A stretch of DNA of 36,041 nucleotides from CBDCUE01 sp965222515 (GTDB lineage Bacteria > Pseudomonadota > Alphaproteobacteria > Rickettsiales > JABIRX01), in contig CBDCUE010000005.1 in the NCBI GenBank assembly GCA_965222515.1, positions 1-36,041 of the forward strand, written 5' to 3'. A program made the translations under genes and the position numbers. Positions 1 through 8,139 of the stretch are shown here, one piece after another (positions within the stretch are counted from its first letter, which is position 1; each line of letters starts with the position of its first letter). The notes beneath the pieces are model-generated. The model worked only from the letters and a program-made list of their open reading frames with translations, was not told the origin of the DNA and did not search any database.

Positions 1-120
1 TTAAAATTCAAACTAGAAAGAACAAAACCTATAAACCAAATTCACATTAGTATAAGTTGGTTTATTTGTTATACGGATCAAATTCTATTCAAATTCTCCA
101 CATAACATTTATTAATGTTC

Positions 121-150
121 ATTTTAGATTTTTTAAAAGAAATCTAAAAT
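121..150. other. Hairpin upstream of the porin gene
   Basis: A perfect 11-bp inverted repeat (121-131 with 140-150, arms ATTTTAGATTT and AAATCTAAAAT) closes an 8-base loop, 58 bases before the porin start. It could be the terminator of a gene left of the window or a stabilising 5' leader hairpin of the porin mRNA. No strong T-run follows on the + strand (only CTTCAACTTTT), so the leader role is slightly favoured. A second, weaker 9-bp inverted repeat lies at 31-39/57-65. Bases 1-207 hold no gene that I can see. Confidence 0.45.
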
Positions 151-207
151 CTTCAACTTTTGGAATTTATTCCTATTTTATTTAACTAAATTTTATATAT
201 AAAAAAA

Positions 208-1569
208 ATGAAAAAATTATTAATCACCACAAGTGTTTTAGCTGTTGCAATAGTAACAAGCCAAGCTCAAGCTGCTACCTCTTCATATCAAGTAAGTTCT
301 CTTGAAAAGAGATTAGCAAAATTAGAAAAAAAAGTTTCTAAAAAATCTAGTGTTTTTTCAGATACAAAAGTTTTTGGAAGAATTCAATATGATAAAGCAA
401 TAGAGTTTAATGGAGATGAAACAGAAAAATTCAACATTTCTAGACTAGTAGCTAGAATCGGAACAAAAGGAAAATTGTCAGGAAATTGGGGATATAAGAT
501 AGAAGCATTTTTTTCAGAAGGAAATGAAAGCAATAATCTAGGAAATTATTTTGCAACAGACGATGAAGACAATGAAGACAATAAGATAGAAACAGTCGGT
601 ATAAACAACATTATTGATGGATATTTATACAAGAAATTTGGCGACTCAACTTTAACATTTGGTCAATATAAAGAAGCTATATCTTTACAAAACTTAACAT
701 CTTCTAATGATGTGATTTTTATTAATAGATCTAAGTCACTATCAAATTTACCAAGAAGATCTTTAGGTATAAAATATGATTTTAATATAGATAATTTTGG
801 TTTCGCTATTAATGTTAATGGGGCTTCAGCTAACAACCCACAAGGACTACAATTTGTAAATGATGTAACAATTAATGAAGAAAATTCTAATTATAATACA
901 TCTTCTGAGGAGTTAGAAAAAAATTCAGAAGATGAACGAGTTTCAAGTATAATAAGAACATATTTTACTCCTATTAGTGATGACAATATCTTGGTTCATA
1001 TAGGCTTATCTTATGGAATAGAAGACCCTAAGTATCTACCAAACAAGATAACTACTACTGCAAGTGATTCTACAGGTGCTCCTACAACCTCTATAAACTT
1101 TTCTAATGACCTAAAACAAATTACAAGATCTGGTCTAGAACTTTCTGTTAATCTTGCATCATTAAATTTTCAAGGAGAGTATCTTAACGAAGAATATAAA
1201 TGGAAATCAGAGACTGGAGTAAAATCAAAAACAAATCAATTTTCTTACTATCTACAAACATCTATATTAATAACAGGAGAGTCTAGATCTTATAAAGATG
1301 GAATATTTACAGGTGTAAAACCTAATTCTCCATTAGGTGCAGTAGAAGTTGCATATAGACACAGTAAAGTTAATGATCATAACTTAGGCAATAAAATTGG
1401 TTTTATTGAACAAAATGAATTTGCCATAAATTATTATGCAAATAAAAATGTTAAGTTTGCAGTAAATTACATTCATGATGCTAGTAAATATAGCAATGTA
1501 AAAACTCCTAATGCCAATGACACAGTATCGGCAGATACTTTGTTATTAAGAGCACAAGTTAAATTCTAG
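208..1569 (+). CDS. Outer-membrane porin, OprO/OprP-like (phosphate-selective porin family)
   Basis: Predicted trimeric beta-barrel porin of the outer membrane, 453 residues. The N-terminus is a clear Sec signal peptide (MKKLL, hydrophobic core, then SQAQA, with cleavage near residue 22-23). A short lysine-rich coiled coil follows (about 30-47), as is common in this porin class. The body is rich in alternating beta-strand pattern with polar acidic loops and ends in an aromatic-terminated strand (QVKF), the usual BamA-recognition signature. The stretch around residues 80-170 (RLVARIGTKGKLSG, FGQYKEA) resembles Porin_O_P proteins. The family link to phosphate or pyrophosphate uptake would fit the pst genes 2.4 kb away, but substrate cannot be read from sequence. 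No Shine-Dalgarno sequence is visible before the ATG. The gene stands alone and ends at a strong terminator. Confidence 0.8.
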   Translation: MKKLLITTSVLAVAIVTSQAQAATSSYQVSSLEKRLAKLEKKVSKKSSVFSDTKVFGRIQYDKAIEFNGDETEKFNISRLVARIGTKGKLSGNWGYKIEAFFSEGNESNNLGNYFATDDEDNEDNKIETVGINNIIDGYLYKKFGDSTLTFGQYKEAISLQNLTSSNDVIFINRSKSLSNLPRRSLGIKYDFNIDNFGFAINVNGASANNPQGLQFVNDVTINEENSNYNTSSEELEKNSEDERVSSIIRTYFTPISDDNILVHIGLSYGIEDPKYLPNKITTTASDSTGAPTTSINFSNDLKQITRSGLELSVNLASLNFQGEYLNEEYKWKSETGVKSKTNQFSYYLQTSILITGESRSYKDGIFTGVKPNSPLGAVEVAYRHSKVNDHNLGNKIGFIEQNEFAINYYANKNVKFAVNYIHDASKYSNVKTPNANDTVSADTLLLRAQVKF

Positions 1570-1614
1570 TTTTATAAAAGAACTATTTTTTAACTTTTGT
1601 TAATCAAATTTTTA

Positions 1615-1653
1615 GGGCTAGTAGCTATTTTTAGTTACTAGCCCTTTTTTTTT
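1615..1653 (+). terminator. Rho-independent terminator after the porin gene
   Basis: A GC-rich stem (GGGCTAGTA at 1615-1623 pairing with TACTAGCCC at 1636-1644, extendable through a wobble pair into the loop) is followed directly by nine T residues. It lies 45 bases after the porin stop codon. It is the clearest intrinsic terminator in the window. Confidence 0.93.
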
Positions 1654-1726
1654 ATAAAAAGGATGAATTTTAAGAAATATTAGTGTAAATATTTTGTAAT
1701 ATTTTTTTAATAAATTTACAGAAAAA

Positions 1727-3145
1727 ATGAGCCCAAAGAAAAAAATTTTTGGTACAGATGGTATAAGAGGTAGGGCTAATAGAGGCAATATCACTTCTGA
1801 TGTTATGTTAAAGGCAGGACAGGCTGCAGGTGTTAAGTTTACTAGAGGATTACATACTCACAAGGTAATTATAGGTAAAGACACTCGGCTTTCTGGATAT
1901 ATGCTTGAAAATGCCTTAACTGCTGGTTTTGTCTCTATGGGAATGGATGTGATTTTAGCAGGTCCTGTTCCAACTCCTGCTGTTGCTATGTTAACTAAAT
2001 CTATGAGAGCTGATTTAGGTGTAATGATTTCAGCATCTCACAATAAATTCCCTGATAATGGCATCAAATTTTTTGACCCCAAAGGATTCAAATTATCTGA
2101 CAATATAGAAAAAGAGCTTGAAGAGTTGATGCAAAGAGATTTAAGTAAATTTCTTGCTCCTGCTGAAAAAATAGGAAGAGCAACAAGAATTGATGATGTA
2201 ACTGGTAGATATTTAGAGCATATAAAAAGCACCTTTCCAAAAAGAAAAACATTAGAAGGATTAAAAATAGTTATAGATTGTGCTAATGGCTCAGCTTACA
2301 AAATAGGTCCTACGGTTTTGTGGGAATTAGGAGCAGAAGTTATTGCTATTGCCAATACACCAAATGGAAAAAACATCAATGATAATTGTGGATCTACCTG
2401 CCCTGAATTATTAATAAAGACTGTGCAGAAAAATAAAGCAGATATAGGTATTGCCTTAGATGGAGATGCTGATCGTGTGGTAATTATTGATAAAAAAGGA
2501 AATGTCATAGATGGTGATCAAATTATCGCAATGATTGCAGAGTACTGGAAAAAAGAAAAAAAACTAAAAGGAGGAGGAGTGGTAACCACTACAATGTCTA
2601 ATTTAGGCTTAGAAAAACATTTAGCCAAGATCCAGTTAGATTTAAAAAGAACAGATGTTGGAGATAAATATGTTTCTTCTTATATGAAAGAAAATGGCTA
2701 TAATGTAGGTGGGGAGCAATCAGGTCATATAATTTTAACAGATTATTCTACAACTGGAGATGGGCTTGTTGCTGCTCTTCAAATACTTGCACTAATGGCA
2801 GATGATCCAAGTGCTTTAATGAATTTTGGAAAAAAATTTTCTAGTTTGCCTCAAATATTAAAAAATATTCCTGTTAGTGATAATTTTTCTTTATTAGATG
2901 ATAAATTGCAAGCAGCAATTAAAAAATCAGAAGAAATGTTAGGAGCAAATGGCAGAGTTTTAGTTAGAAAATCTGGAACAGAATCTTTAATTAGAGTTAT
3001 GGTGGAAAGCACCAAAATTAGTGAAGCAAAAAAACAAGCAGAAATAATTTCTGCTGCAATTAATCAAAATATAAATAAAAAAAATGTCTGGAAAAATATT
3101 GGTAATCGCTGGCTTAGATTCGGGGGGAGCAGCAGGAATAACTAA
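1727..3145 (+). CDS. glmM: Phosphoglucosamine mutase
   Basis: Converts glucosamine-6-phosphate to glucosamine-1-phosphate, feeding UDP-GlcNAc for peptidoglycan and LPS in the cytoplasm. Signatures in order: FGTDGIRG at residues 8-15; the phosphoserine loop ISASHN with the catalytic serine at about 104; the Mg-binding DGDADR at 245-250; the sugar-binding GGEQSGH near 328; and the phosphate-binding RKSGTES near 413. At 472 residues it is about 20 longer than the usual 445-450. The extra C-terminal residues, from about 450 (NKKNVWKN) on, lie entirely where the gene overlaps the start of thiD in another frame, so the ancestral stop seems to have been lost. A poly-A run just before the thiD ATG is a possible indel site. 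The product should be functional because the catalytic core is complete. Confidence 0.95.
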   Translation: MSPKKKIFGTDGIRGRANRGNITSDVMLKAGQAAGVKFTRGLHTHKVIIGKDTRLSGYMLENALTAGFVSMGMDVILAGPVPTPAVAMLTKSMRADLGVMISASHNKFPDNGIKFFDPKGFKLSDNIEKELEELMQRDLSKFLAPAEKIGRATRIDDVTGRYLEHIKSTFPKRKTLEGLKIVIDCANGSAYKIGPTVLWELGAEVIAIANTPNGKNINDNCGSTCPELLIKTVQKNKADIGIALDGDADRVVIIDKKGNVIDGDQIIAMIAEYWKKEKKLKGGGVVTTTMSNLGLEKHLAKIQLDLKRTDVGDKYVSSYMKENGYNVGGEQSGHIILTDYSTTGDGLVAALQILALMADDPSALMNFGKKFSSLPQILKNIPVSDNFSLLDDKLQAAIKKSEEMLGANGRVLVRKSGTESLIRVMVESTKISEAKKQAEIISAAINQNINKKNVWKNIGNRWLRFGGSSRNN

Positions 3146-3893
3146 TGATATTTTAGTTATTCATAAATTAAAACATTTATTCTCTCCAATCATTACCAGT
3201 ACAACTATTCAAAATTATCAAAATCTCCAAGAAATATATCCTATTTCCAGTAATTTTTTAGTAAAACAAATAAAAAACTCTCTTCTAGAAAACAATATTT
3301 CTGCCATTAAAATTGGTATGATAGGCAATGTTAATAATCTTTTAGCTATTGCAAAAACTGTGCATTTATATGCAAATAATATTCCTATTATTTTAGATCC
3401 TATTTTATCTTCTTCTGGCAATGATAAATTATTCAAGGGTGATGATTTTTTAGAACTATTAAAAAGAAAACTATTTAAAAAAACATATTTATTAACCCCC
3501 AACATTCCTGAAGCTGAAAAAATATTAGATATTCCCATAAAAAACAAAGAGGATATGGTTTTTTCAGCAAAAAGAATACAAGAAAAATTTAATATAGAGT
3601 TTGTATTATTAAAAGGTGGTCATTTAACACAAAATACTCTTTATGATGTTTTAGTTGGCAAGAATTTATGCAAAATTTACCAAAGCAAGAAAATAAAAAC
3701 AGCAAAAACATATAGAGGAACAGGTTGTTTCTTAGCAACTGCTATCAGTTGCTTTTTATCAGAAGGAAAAAACATTGATAATTCTGTTAAAAAAGCTAGG
3801 AAGTTATTGAGATCATATCTAAAAAAATCTACTCCTGTAACTAAAGATATTAATATTCTTTTTGGCTATAAGTCAATTATAAAGCTAAAATAG
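3084..3893 (+). CDS. thiD: Hydroxymethylpyrimidine (phosphate) kinase
   Basis: Phosphorylates HMP and HMP-P to HMP-PP, the pyrimidine half of thiamine. The ribokinase-like fold is recognisable by the N-terminal VIAGLDSGGAAGI (family form GSDSSGGAGI), LDPILSSSGN in the middle, and the anion-hole motif GTGCFLATAI with the catalytic cysteine at residue 215. The ATG at 3084 is the right start because the conserved first strand begins four codons later and an in-frame stop lies at 3072. The gene starts inside glmM, so the two are probably cotranscribed. The family's usual GHGPV-type C-terminus is missing. The last 11 residues (LFGYKSIIKLK) and the TAG stop are encoded by half of a repeat element (family A), so the 3' end was rewritten by an insertion or deletion event. 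Confidence 0.88.
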   Translation: MSGKILVIAGLDSGGAAGITNDILVIHKLKHLFSPIITSTTIQNYQNLQEIYPISSNFLVKQIKNSLLENNISAIKIGMIGNVNNLLAIAKTVHLYANNIPIILDPILSSSGNDKLFKGDDFLELLKRKLFKKTYLLTPNIPEAEKILDIPIKNKEDMVFSAKRIQEKFNIEFVLLKGGHLTQNTLYDVLVGKNLCKIYQSKKIKTAKTYRGTGCFLATAISCFLSEGKNIDNSVKKARKLLRSYLKKSTPVTKDINILFGYKSIIKLK

Positions 3894-3896
3894 TAT
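3859..3896. repeat. Family A repeat, right half only, forming the thiD 3' end
   Basis: These 38 bases match the right end of the complete A elements at 6759-6792 and about 24147-24184: a TTTTTGG lead-in, CTATAAGTCAATTATAAAG, then CTAAAATAGTAT. Only two or three bases differ between copies. No left half is present. The segment is read as the last codons and stop of thiD. It may be the scar of a deletion between thiD and an element that once lay downstream. Confidence 0.8.
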
Positions 3897-3977
3897 AAAA
3901 ACAAGACTTTTGCACTCTTTGCACAAAAAATCCTAGAAGCCCCAACAAATCTCATCAATTATTTTATTTGCCAAAAA

Positions 3978-5252
3978 TTACCACCTTCTGCTAAATTTAT
4001 TTCTTAAAAAAATAGCTAAAGAATTAAAAAACACTAAAAATAATAGTAAAATTAAAATTGTAGCAGAAGTTTTTTCAATGAAACCAATTCCTGGATTATT
4101 AGACCATAAATATATCTGAACAGGTAATAATGTTGCAGGATCAGCAAATCCTGATGGCACCTCTACTATAAAAGAGATCATTCCTATCATAAGTAATGGT
4201 GCTGTTTCTCCCATTGCTCTTGCTACCGCTAAAATTGTTCCTGTTAAAATTCCTGGAAAAGCAAGAAGAAGAGTGTGATGCAAGGCAACTTGAACTTTTG
4301 ATGCTCCTAAGGCTAATGCAGCATCTTTTATGTTTTGCGGTATTGCTTTTATACTGTTTCTGGTTGCTATAACAATTGTTGGCAATACCATTAAAGCTAG
4401 TGTAAAACCTCCAACTAAAGATGATGATCTTGGCATTCCAAATAGATTAATAAATACTGCCAAACCTAATAATCCAAAAATTATTGATGGAATAGCCGCC
4501 AAATTATTGATATTAATTTCTATGAAATCGGCTAATTTATTTTTTTTAGTAAATTCTTCTAAATATAAAGCAAGTAAAATTGCTAATGGAAAGGATATTA
4601 ATAAAAATATTATCATTGTTAGTAAAGAGCCGACTAAAGCAACAATAATACCTGCTAATTCTGGATAGGTGGAGTCTCCTCTAGTTAGCAGGTTAAAAGA
4701 AAGTGTTTTTTTGATATTATCAGCAAAAAAATATGTTTTTAATAATTTGTTAGTATTTTTATTAATCTTCTTTGTGTGCCCTTTATAATATTGATCAACA
4801 CGACTAGAAGTTTTTAGCCATAAAAATTCTGTTTTTCCTATTTTGTCAGGATGAGCAATAATATATTTTTTTATATCACTATAAATATCTCTTGAAAAGA
4901 ATTTCACCAAGTCTCTTCTTTTTCTTCTATCATTAAAAAAATCTAAAAAGTTTTTTTTTAAACTATTCATAAAGATGTTTCTATAATTCACTCTTGCTAG
5001 AAAATCCTTATCTTTTGAAGTAATGATGTTTGAGTCAAAAAATATAGGGATTTTAACCATTGTTGATGAAAAAGCTCCTTGTGATTTTATAGATATGTTA
5101 ATAACTAAAAATAGTAAAAATAAAATAGAAATAGTAATAGTAGAAAAACCTATTATTTTAAATTTTTTTTCTTTTCTATATCTTTTTTTTAGTTTTTTCT
5201 TTGCTTTTGCACTATTTGCAAATTCTACAAAACTATTGTAAATTTTAGTCAT
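3978..5252 (-). CDS. pstA: Phosphate ABC transporter permease PstA (with DUF3333-type N-terminal region)
   Basis: Inner-membrane permease of the high-affinity phosphate importer PstSCAB. A first transmembrane segment (about 32-53) is followed by a long extracytoplasmic, lysine-rich region (about 55-190) of the DUF3333 type found in many alphaproteobacterial PstA proteins. The permease core then begins near residue 200 (ELAGIIVALVGSLLTM). The ABC-binding EAA loop is visible as ALALGASKVQVALHHTLL near 315, and MGETAPLL follows. At 424 residues it has the length expected for the extended form. The start overlaps the end of pstC by 8 bases, indicating translational coupling. No pstB or phoU follows: the next gene is thiD, transcribed towards it. 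Confidence 0.92.
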   Translation of the reverse strand: MTKIYNSFVEFANSAKAKKKLKKRYRKEKKFKIIGFSTITISILFLLFLVINISIKSQGAFSSTMVKIPIFFDSNIITSKDKDFLARVNYRNIFMNSLKKNFLDFFNDRRKRRDLVKFFSRDIYSDIKKYIIAHPDKIGKTEFLWLKTSSRVDQYYKGHTKKINKNTNKLLKTYFFADNIKKTLSFNLLTRGDSTYPELAGIIVALVGSLLTMIIFLLISFPLAILLALYLEEFTKKNKLADFIEININNLAAIPSIIFGLLGLAVFINLFGMPRSSSLVGGFTLALMVLPTIVIATRNSIKAIPQNIKDAALALGASKVQVALHHTLLLAFPGILTGTILAVARAMGETAPLLMIGMISFIVEVPSGFADPATLLPVQIYLWSNNPGIGFIEKTSATILILLLFLVFFNSLAIFLRNKFSRRW

Positions 5253-6438
5253 ATTTCTCTCTATATTTTTTTACAATAATTAAAGCTATTAAATTTAAAG
5301 TTAAAGTAATAACAAATAAAGTTATACCAAGAGCAAAAGCAGCTAAAGTTTTTGGTGAATCAAACTCTTGATCTCCAACTAACAAAGTTACCATTTGCAC
5401 AGTAGCCGTAGTAACGGACTCTAAAGGGTTAATAGTCATTTTAGCATTTAAACCTGCTGCCATAGCAACAATCATAGTCTCTCCTATTGCTCTTGAAATT
5501 GCAAGTAATACAGCCCCTGAGATGCCAGGTATCGCAGCAGGAATTACTACCCTTATAATTGTTTCAGATTTTGTAGCACCCAAGGCAAAAGAAGAATCTC
5601 TTAAAGATTTTGGCACCGCATTCATTACATCATCAGATAAGGATAAAATAAAAGGGATAATCATTATACCCATTACAAGACCAGCTGCTAAAGCACTTTC
5701 TGCTTCTATATCTATATTAAAATTAGCAAATAGAGATTGTAATAAGGGGGCAACCGTAAAGGCTGCAAAATAACCATATACTACGGTAGGAACTCCTGCT
5801 AATATTTCTAAAATTGGTTTTGCTATTGCCCTGAATTTTACATTAGCATATTCTGTTAAATATATTGCAGAGAATATACCAAAAGGAACAGCTACAGTAA
5901 TTGCTATTATCATAATTAAGAAAGTTCCTAAAAACACAGGTAAAGCACCAAATACTCCTTCTTTTCCTGACTGCCCTGAATGTATGTCTATTTGGGGACT
6001 CCAGCTTGTACCAAATAAAAATTTGTGCAAAGAAACGGCTTGAAAGAATTTTATTGCTTCTACTAAGATAGATAGAACTATTAAAAAAGTAATTGCTATT
6101 GAAATAATAGAAATTACTTTTAATAAAATCAAAAAGCATTTTTCGAAATGTTTTCTTGCATTAAAATTGATACTAATCTTTTTGTAAAAGAAAAGATTTA
6201 GAGCAAGAGTAAAAACCAGTAGTAAAATAAAAAAGTGCTGAATGGCAAAATTATTAAAATAACTTAGAATAAAAAGTAATAAGATAGCTGCTAGAATAAT
6301 ATATATCATACAGCAATAACCATAATAATTAATACCTGAAATTATAAAATTATTAGCTTTTTGTTGCTGTGCAAAATGTCTTTTTATTAAATAATGGCTA
6401 GAAACCAAAATAATTATAAGAGCTATAAAATAAGACAT
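5245..6438 (-). CDS. pstC: Phosphate ABC transporter permease PstC
   Basis: Partner permease of PstA in the phosphate importer. Three hydrophobic segments in the first 140 residues precede the conserved core: FGALPVFLGTFLIM (about 163), then LAGVPTVVYGYFA (about 213). The EAA loop LGATKSETIIRVVIPAAIPG lies near 290, then AISRAIGETM and AAGLN. At 397 residues it resembles the long PstC of other alphaproteobacteria. It is the first gene of a pstC-pstA unit. Upstream lies a 427-base gap with palindromes but no recognisable PHO box. The binding protein and ATPase must be encoded elsewhere, or the transporter is incomplete. Confidence 0.92.
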   Translation of the reverse strand: MSYFIALIIILVSSHYLIKRHFAQQQKANNFIISGINYYGYCCMIYIILAAILLLFILSYFNNFAIQHFFILLLVFTLALNLFFYKKISINFNARKHFEKCFLILLKVISIISIAITFLIVLSILVEAIKFFQAVSLHKFLFGTSWSPQIDIHSGQSGKEGVFGALPVFLGTFLIMIIAITVAVPFGIFSAIYLTEYANVKFRAIAKPILEILAGVPTVVYGYFAAFTVAPLLQSLFANFNIDIEAESALAAGLVMGIMIIPFILSLSDDVMNAVPKSLRDSSFALGATKSETIIRVVIPAAIPGISGAVLLAISRAIGETMIVAMAAGLNAKMTINPLESVTTATVQMVTLLVGDQEFDSPKTLAAFALGITLFVITLTLNLIALIIVKKYREKYD

Positions 6439-6552
6439 ATAATGTTTTTTAATCTATTGATTTTGTTTTTAATTATATTAATTAATTATATTTGTCAAAA
6501 AGTTATTAAAAAACATTGTATTACTCTTAAAAATATGTTACAATTTATTTAT

Positions 6553-6668
6553 AAAGACCCTTAATCAATTGTATATCATCCTATTGTTTTTGTGATTGTT
6601 ATAGGAACAAATTTGCTCCTAATGATCATTAAAAATAATAAATGATATACGATTGTGATAAGGACTTT
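6553..6668. repeat. Large imperfect palindrome with internal hairpins (single copy; possible structured RNA)
   Basis: Outer arms at 6553-6579 and 6642-6668 are complementary at about 20 of 27 positions, with an unbroken inner part (GTATATCAT with ATGATATAC). Inside are a CCTAT/ATAGG stem (6580-6605), the near-palindrome AGGAACAAATTTGCTCCT (6603-6620) and the perfect 12-base palindrome TAATGATCATTA (6620-6631). The fold would be a multi-branched stem. I see no second copy in this window, no open frame and no tRNA T-loop signature. It could be a repeat of a family found elsewhere in the genome, a small RNA, or an attenuator. Confidence 0.5.
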
Positions 6669-6673
6669 GTATA

Positions 6674-6819
6674 ATACTATTTTCAACTTGATAATTAATA
6701 CTATTTTAGTTTTATAATTGACCTATAGCCTTCAATCTGCTCAGCATAAATTGCTTTTTGGTTATAGGTCAATTATAAAGCTAAAATAGTATAATTATTT
6801 ACTCAAGTTGAAATAGTAT
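6674..6819. repeat. Family A palindromic element, complete copy (A1)
   Basis: The core has terminal inverted repeats of about 31 bases (6698-6728 and 6763-6793) with only one or two mismatches. They start with ATACTATTTTAG and continue with TTTATAATTGACCTATA. The loop TTCAATCTGCTCAGC plus ATAAATTGCTTTTT is shared with the copy at 24025-24185, so the loop is part of the element and not random sequence. In this copy a second, outer inverted repeat (TACTATTTTCAACTTG at 6675-6690 against CAAGTTGAAATAGTA at 6804-6818) encloses the core. No protein is encoded, so this is a MITE-like or RPE-like element. Outward-facing TATAAT hexamers at its right end could serve as a promoter for hpf. Confidence 0.85.
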
Positions 6820-6865
6820 AATTATAAAAGAGTAGTATAAGTGTTAATTTAATAATAAATAAAAT

Positions 6866-7216
6866 ATGCAGGTTCAAATTTCTAGACAACATATGGATAA
6901 TGGTAAATATTTTACCCAATATATGAATAAAACAGTTAATCAACATCTTCTAAAATATTTTCAGAGAATTCCAAGCAGTGACATAAAATGTAAGCAAATC
7001 AGTAGAAATTACCACAACAAACTACATAACAAAGCTTTTAGCATATTAATAAATGTCCAAGAAAATCTAAAAAACATCAATTTTACAGCAGAAGCAAGTG
7101 ATAAAAATCCTTACAATGCTTTTGCTAAAGCTTTAAATAAAGTTGAAAAACAATTAAGAAGATTTAAAAATAAAATAAAATCTCATAAAAATATCAAAAA
7201 ATATCAAGATGAGTAA
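6866..7216 (+). CDS. hpf: Ribosome hibernation promoting factor, short form (HPF/RaiA family)
   Basis: Small basic protein of 116 residues that matches the S30AE family: N-terminal MQVQISRQHMDNG (binding strand and first helix), central strands FSILINVQENLKNINFTAEA, then SDKNPYNAFAKALNKVEKQLRRFKNK, the classic second helix with a basic patch. Such proteins bind the 30S decoding site and inactivate ribosomes in stationary phase. The C-terminal dimerisation domain of long HPF is absent. The gene stands alone, directly after the A1 repeat, and is convergent with hflC. Confidence 0.8.
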   Translation: MQVQISRQHMDNGKYFTQYMNKTVNQHLLKYFQRIPSSDIKCKQISRNYHNKLHNKAFSILINVQENLKNINFTAEASDKNPYNAFAKALNKVEKQLRRFKNKIKSHKNIKKYQDE

Positions 7217-7281
7217 ATTATAGATTATGCAAAGAGTTTTTATCGTAGTTCCTGCTTCCGCAGTGATTACTCTCTTATATA

Positions 7282-8133
7282 CTATTTATTAAAATACTTA
7301 AAGAACTCTCCTTGAGGTGCCAATAATATTTTTGTATCCTCTCTTGCAAATGAATTTTTATATGCTTCTAAAGATTTATAAAAATTATAAAATTCACTAT
7401 CTACTCCAAATGCTCTAGCAAAAATTTTAATTGCACTTGCATCTGCACCACCTCTTATTACTTCTGATTTTTTATTAGCTATTGCCAAAATAGAAACCTG
7501 CTCTCTTTCTGCTTTAGAAGTTATTTTTTTAGCCTCTTCATTTCCTTCTGCTCTAAACTCCTTAGCCTCTCTTTCTCTCTCAGTTTGCATTCTTCTGTAA
7601 ATTGCAAATGAATTTTCTTGTGGTAAATCAGCTCTCATAATTCTAACATCAACAACTTTTAAGCCAAAAGCCTTTGCTTTATTATTCACTATCTTTCTAA
7701 TTTCAGACATAATTTGCTCTCTTACCCCTTCTTGAAGTAAAGCATTCAAAGGATGTCCTCCAATCACTTGTCTCATACTAGATTCTAAAATAGAGTTTAT
7801 CTTTCCTTGAGCTGCTCTTTCACTTCTAACTGATTGATAAAAAACTAAAGCATTTACAATTTTATATTTTGCAAAAGCATCTACAATAATTCTTTTTTTG
7901 TCAGATGCAATAACCTCTTTTGGCTCTGCATTCAAATCCAATAACCTATTATCAAAATATTTTATATTATCAATAAAAGGGACTTTTAATTTTAATCCTG
8001 GAGATGTCTCACTCCCCTTTGCCTGACCAAACCTTAATCTTAAACTCTGCTCTGTCTGACTAACAATATATAAAGATTGTTGCAAAATTACTGCTGCAAT
8101 AATTAAAGTAATAATTAAAATAGTTTTTTTCAT
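7282..8133 (-). CDS. hflC: HflC, subunit of the HflKC regulator of FtsH protease
   Basis: SPFH/band-7 membrane protein, 283 residues. One N-terminal membrane anchor (about 4-22) is followed by the SPFH domain starting VSQTEQSLRLRFGQ. The family motif EVIASDKKRIIVDAFAKYKI follows near 78, then a long charged helix (REREAKEFRAEGNEEAKKI, about 185-205). HflK and HflC form a large periplasm-facing cage around FtsH in the inner membrane and restrain its proteolysis. The gene lies 6 bases after hflK and is almost certainly in the same operon. No hfq, hflX or degP-type gene follows. Confidence 0.94.
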   Translation of the reverse strand: MKKTILIITLIIAAVILQQSLYIVSQTEQSLRLRFGQAKGSETSPGLKLKVPFIDNIKYFDNRLLDLNAEPKEVIASDKKRIIVDAFAKYKIVNALVFYQSVRSERAAQGKINSILESSMRQVIGGHPLNALLQEGVREQIMSEIRKIVNNKAKAFGLKVVDVRIMRADLPQENSFAIYRRMQTEREREAKEFRAEGNEEAKKITSKAEREQVSILAIANKKSEVIRGGADASAIKIFARAFGVDSEFYNFYKSLEAYKNSFAREDTKILLAPQGEFFKYFNK

Positions 8134-8139
8134 TTTCGT

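Larger units (their letters stand above)
6439..6865. other. Gene-free divergent region between pstC and hpf
   Basis: No open reading frame of useful length is seen on either strand. Bases 6439-6552 are plain AT-rich sequence that must carry the pstC promoter. The rest is taken up by two large dyad structures, 6553-6668 and 6674-6819, described separately. Several AGTATAAT-type -10-like hexamers occur inside the second structure, facing hpf. Confidence 0.7.

Noticed and set aside
3218..3547. Antisense open frame inside thiD, and similar long shadow frames inside other genes (for example 4330-4668 in pstA, 11964-12287 in sucA)
   Set aside because: They lie opposite well-supported conserved genes and have unusual compositions; the AT-rich code makes long shadow frames common.
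6439..6552. PHO box upstream of pstC
   Set aside because: No pair of CTGTCAT-like direct repeats with the right spacing could be found.
6549..6670. tRNA-like or cloverleaf RNA in the pstC-hpf gap
   Set aside because: There is no GTTCRA T-loop, no proper acceptor stem length and no anticodon arm; described instead as a palindromic structure.
7225..7276. Weak hairpin between convergent hpf and hflC (AGAGT...CTGC-TTCC-GCAG...ACTCT)
   Set aside because: Stems of only four or five pairs with interruptions and no T-run; not convincing as a terminator.
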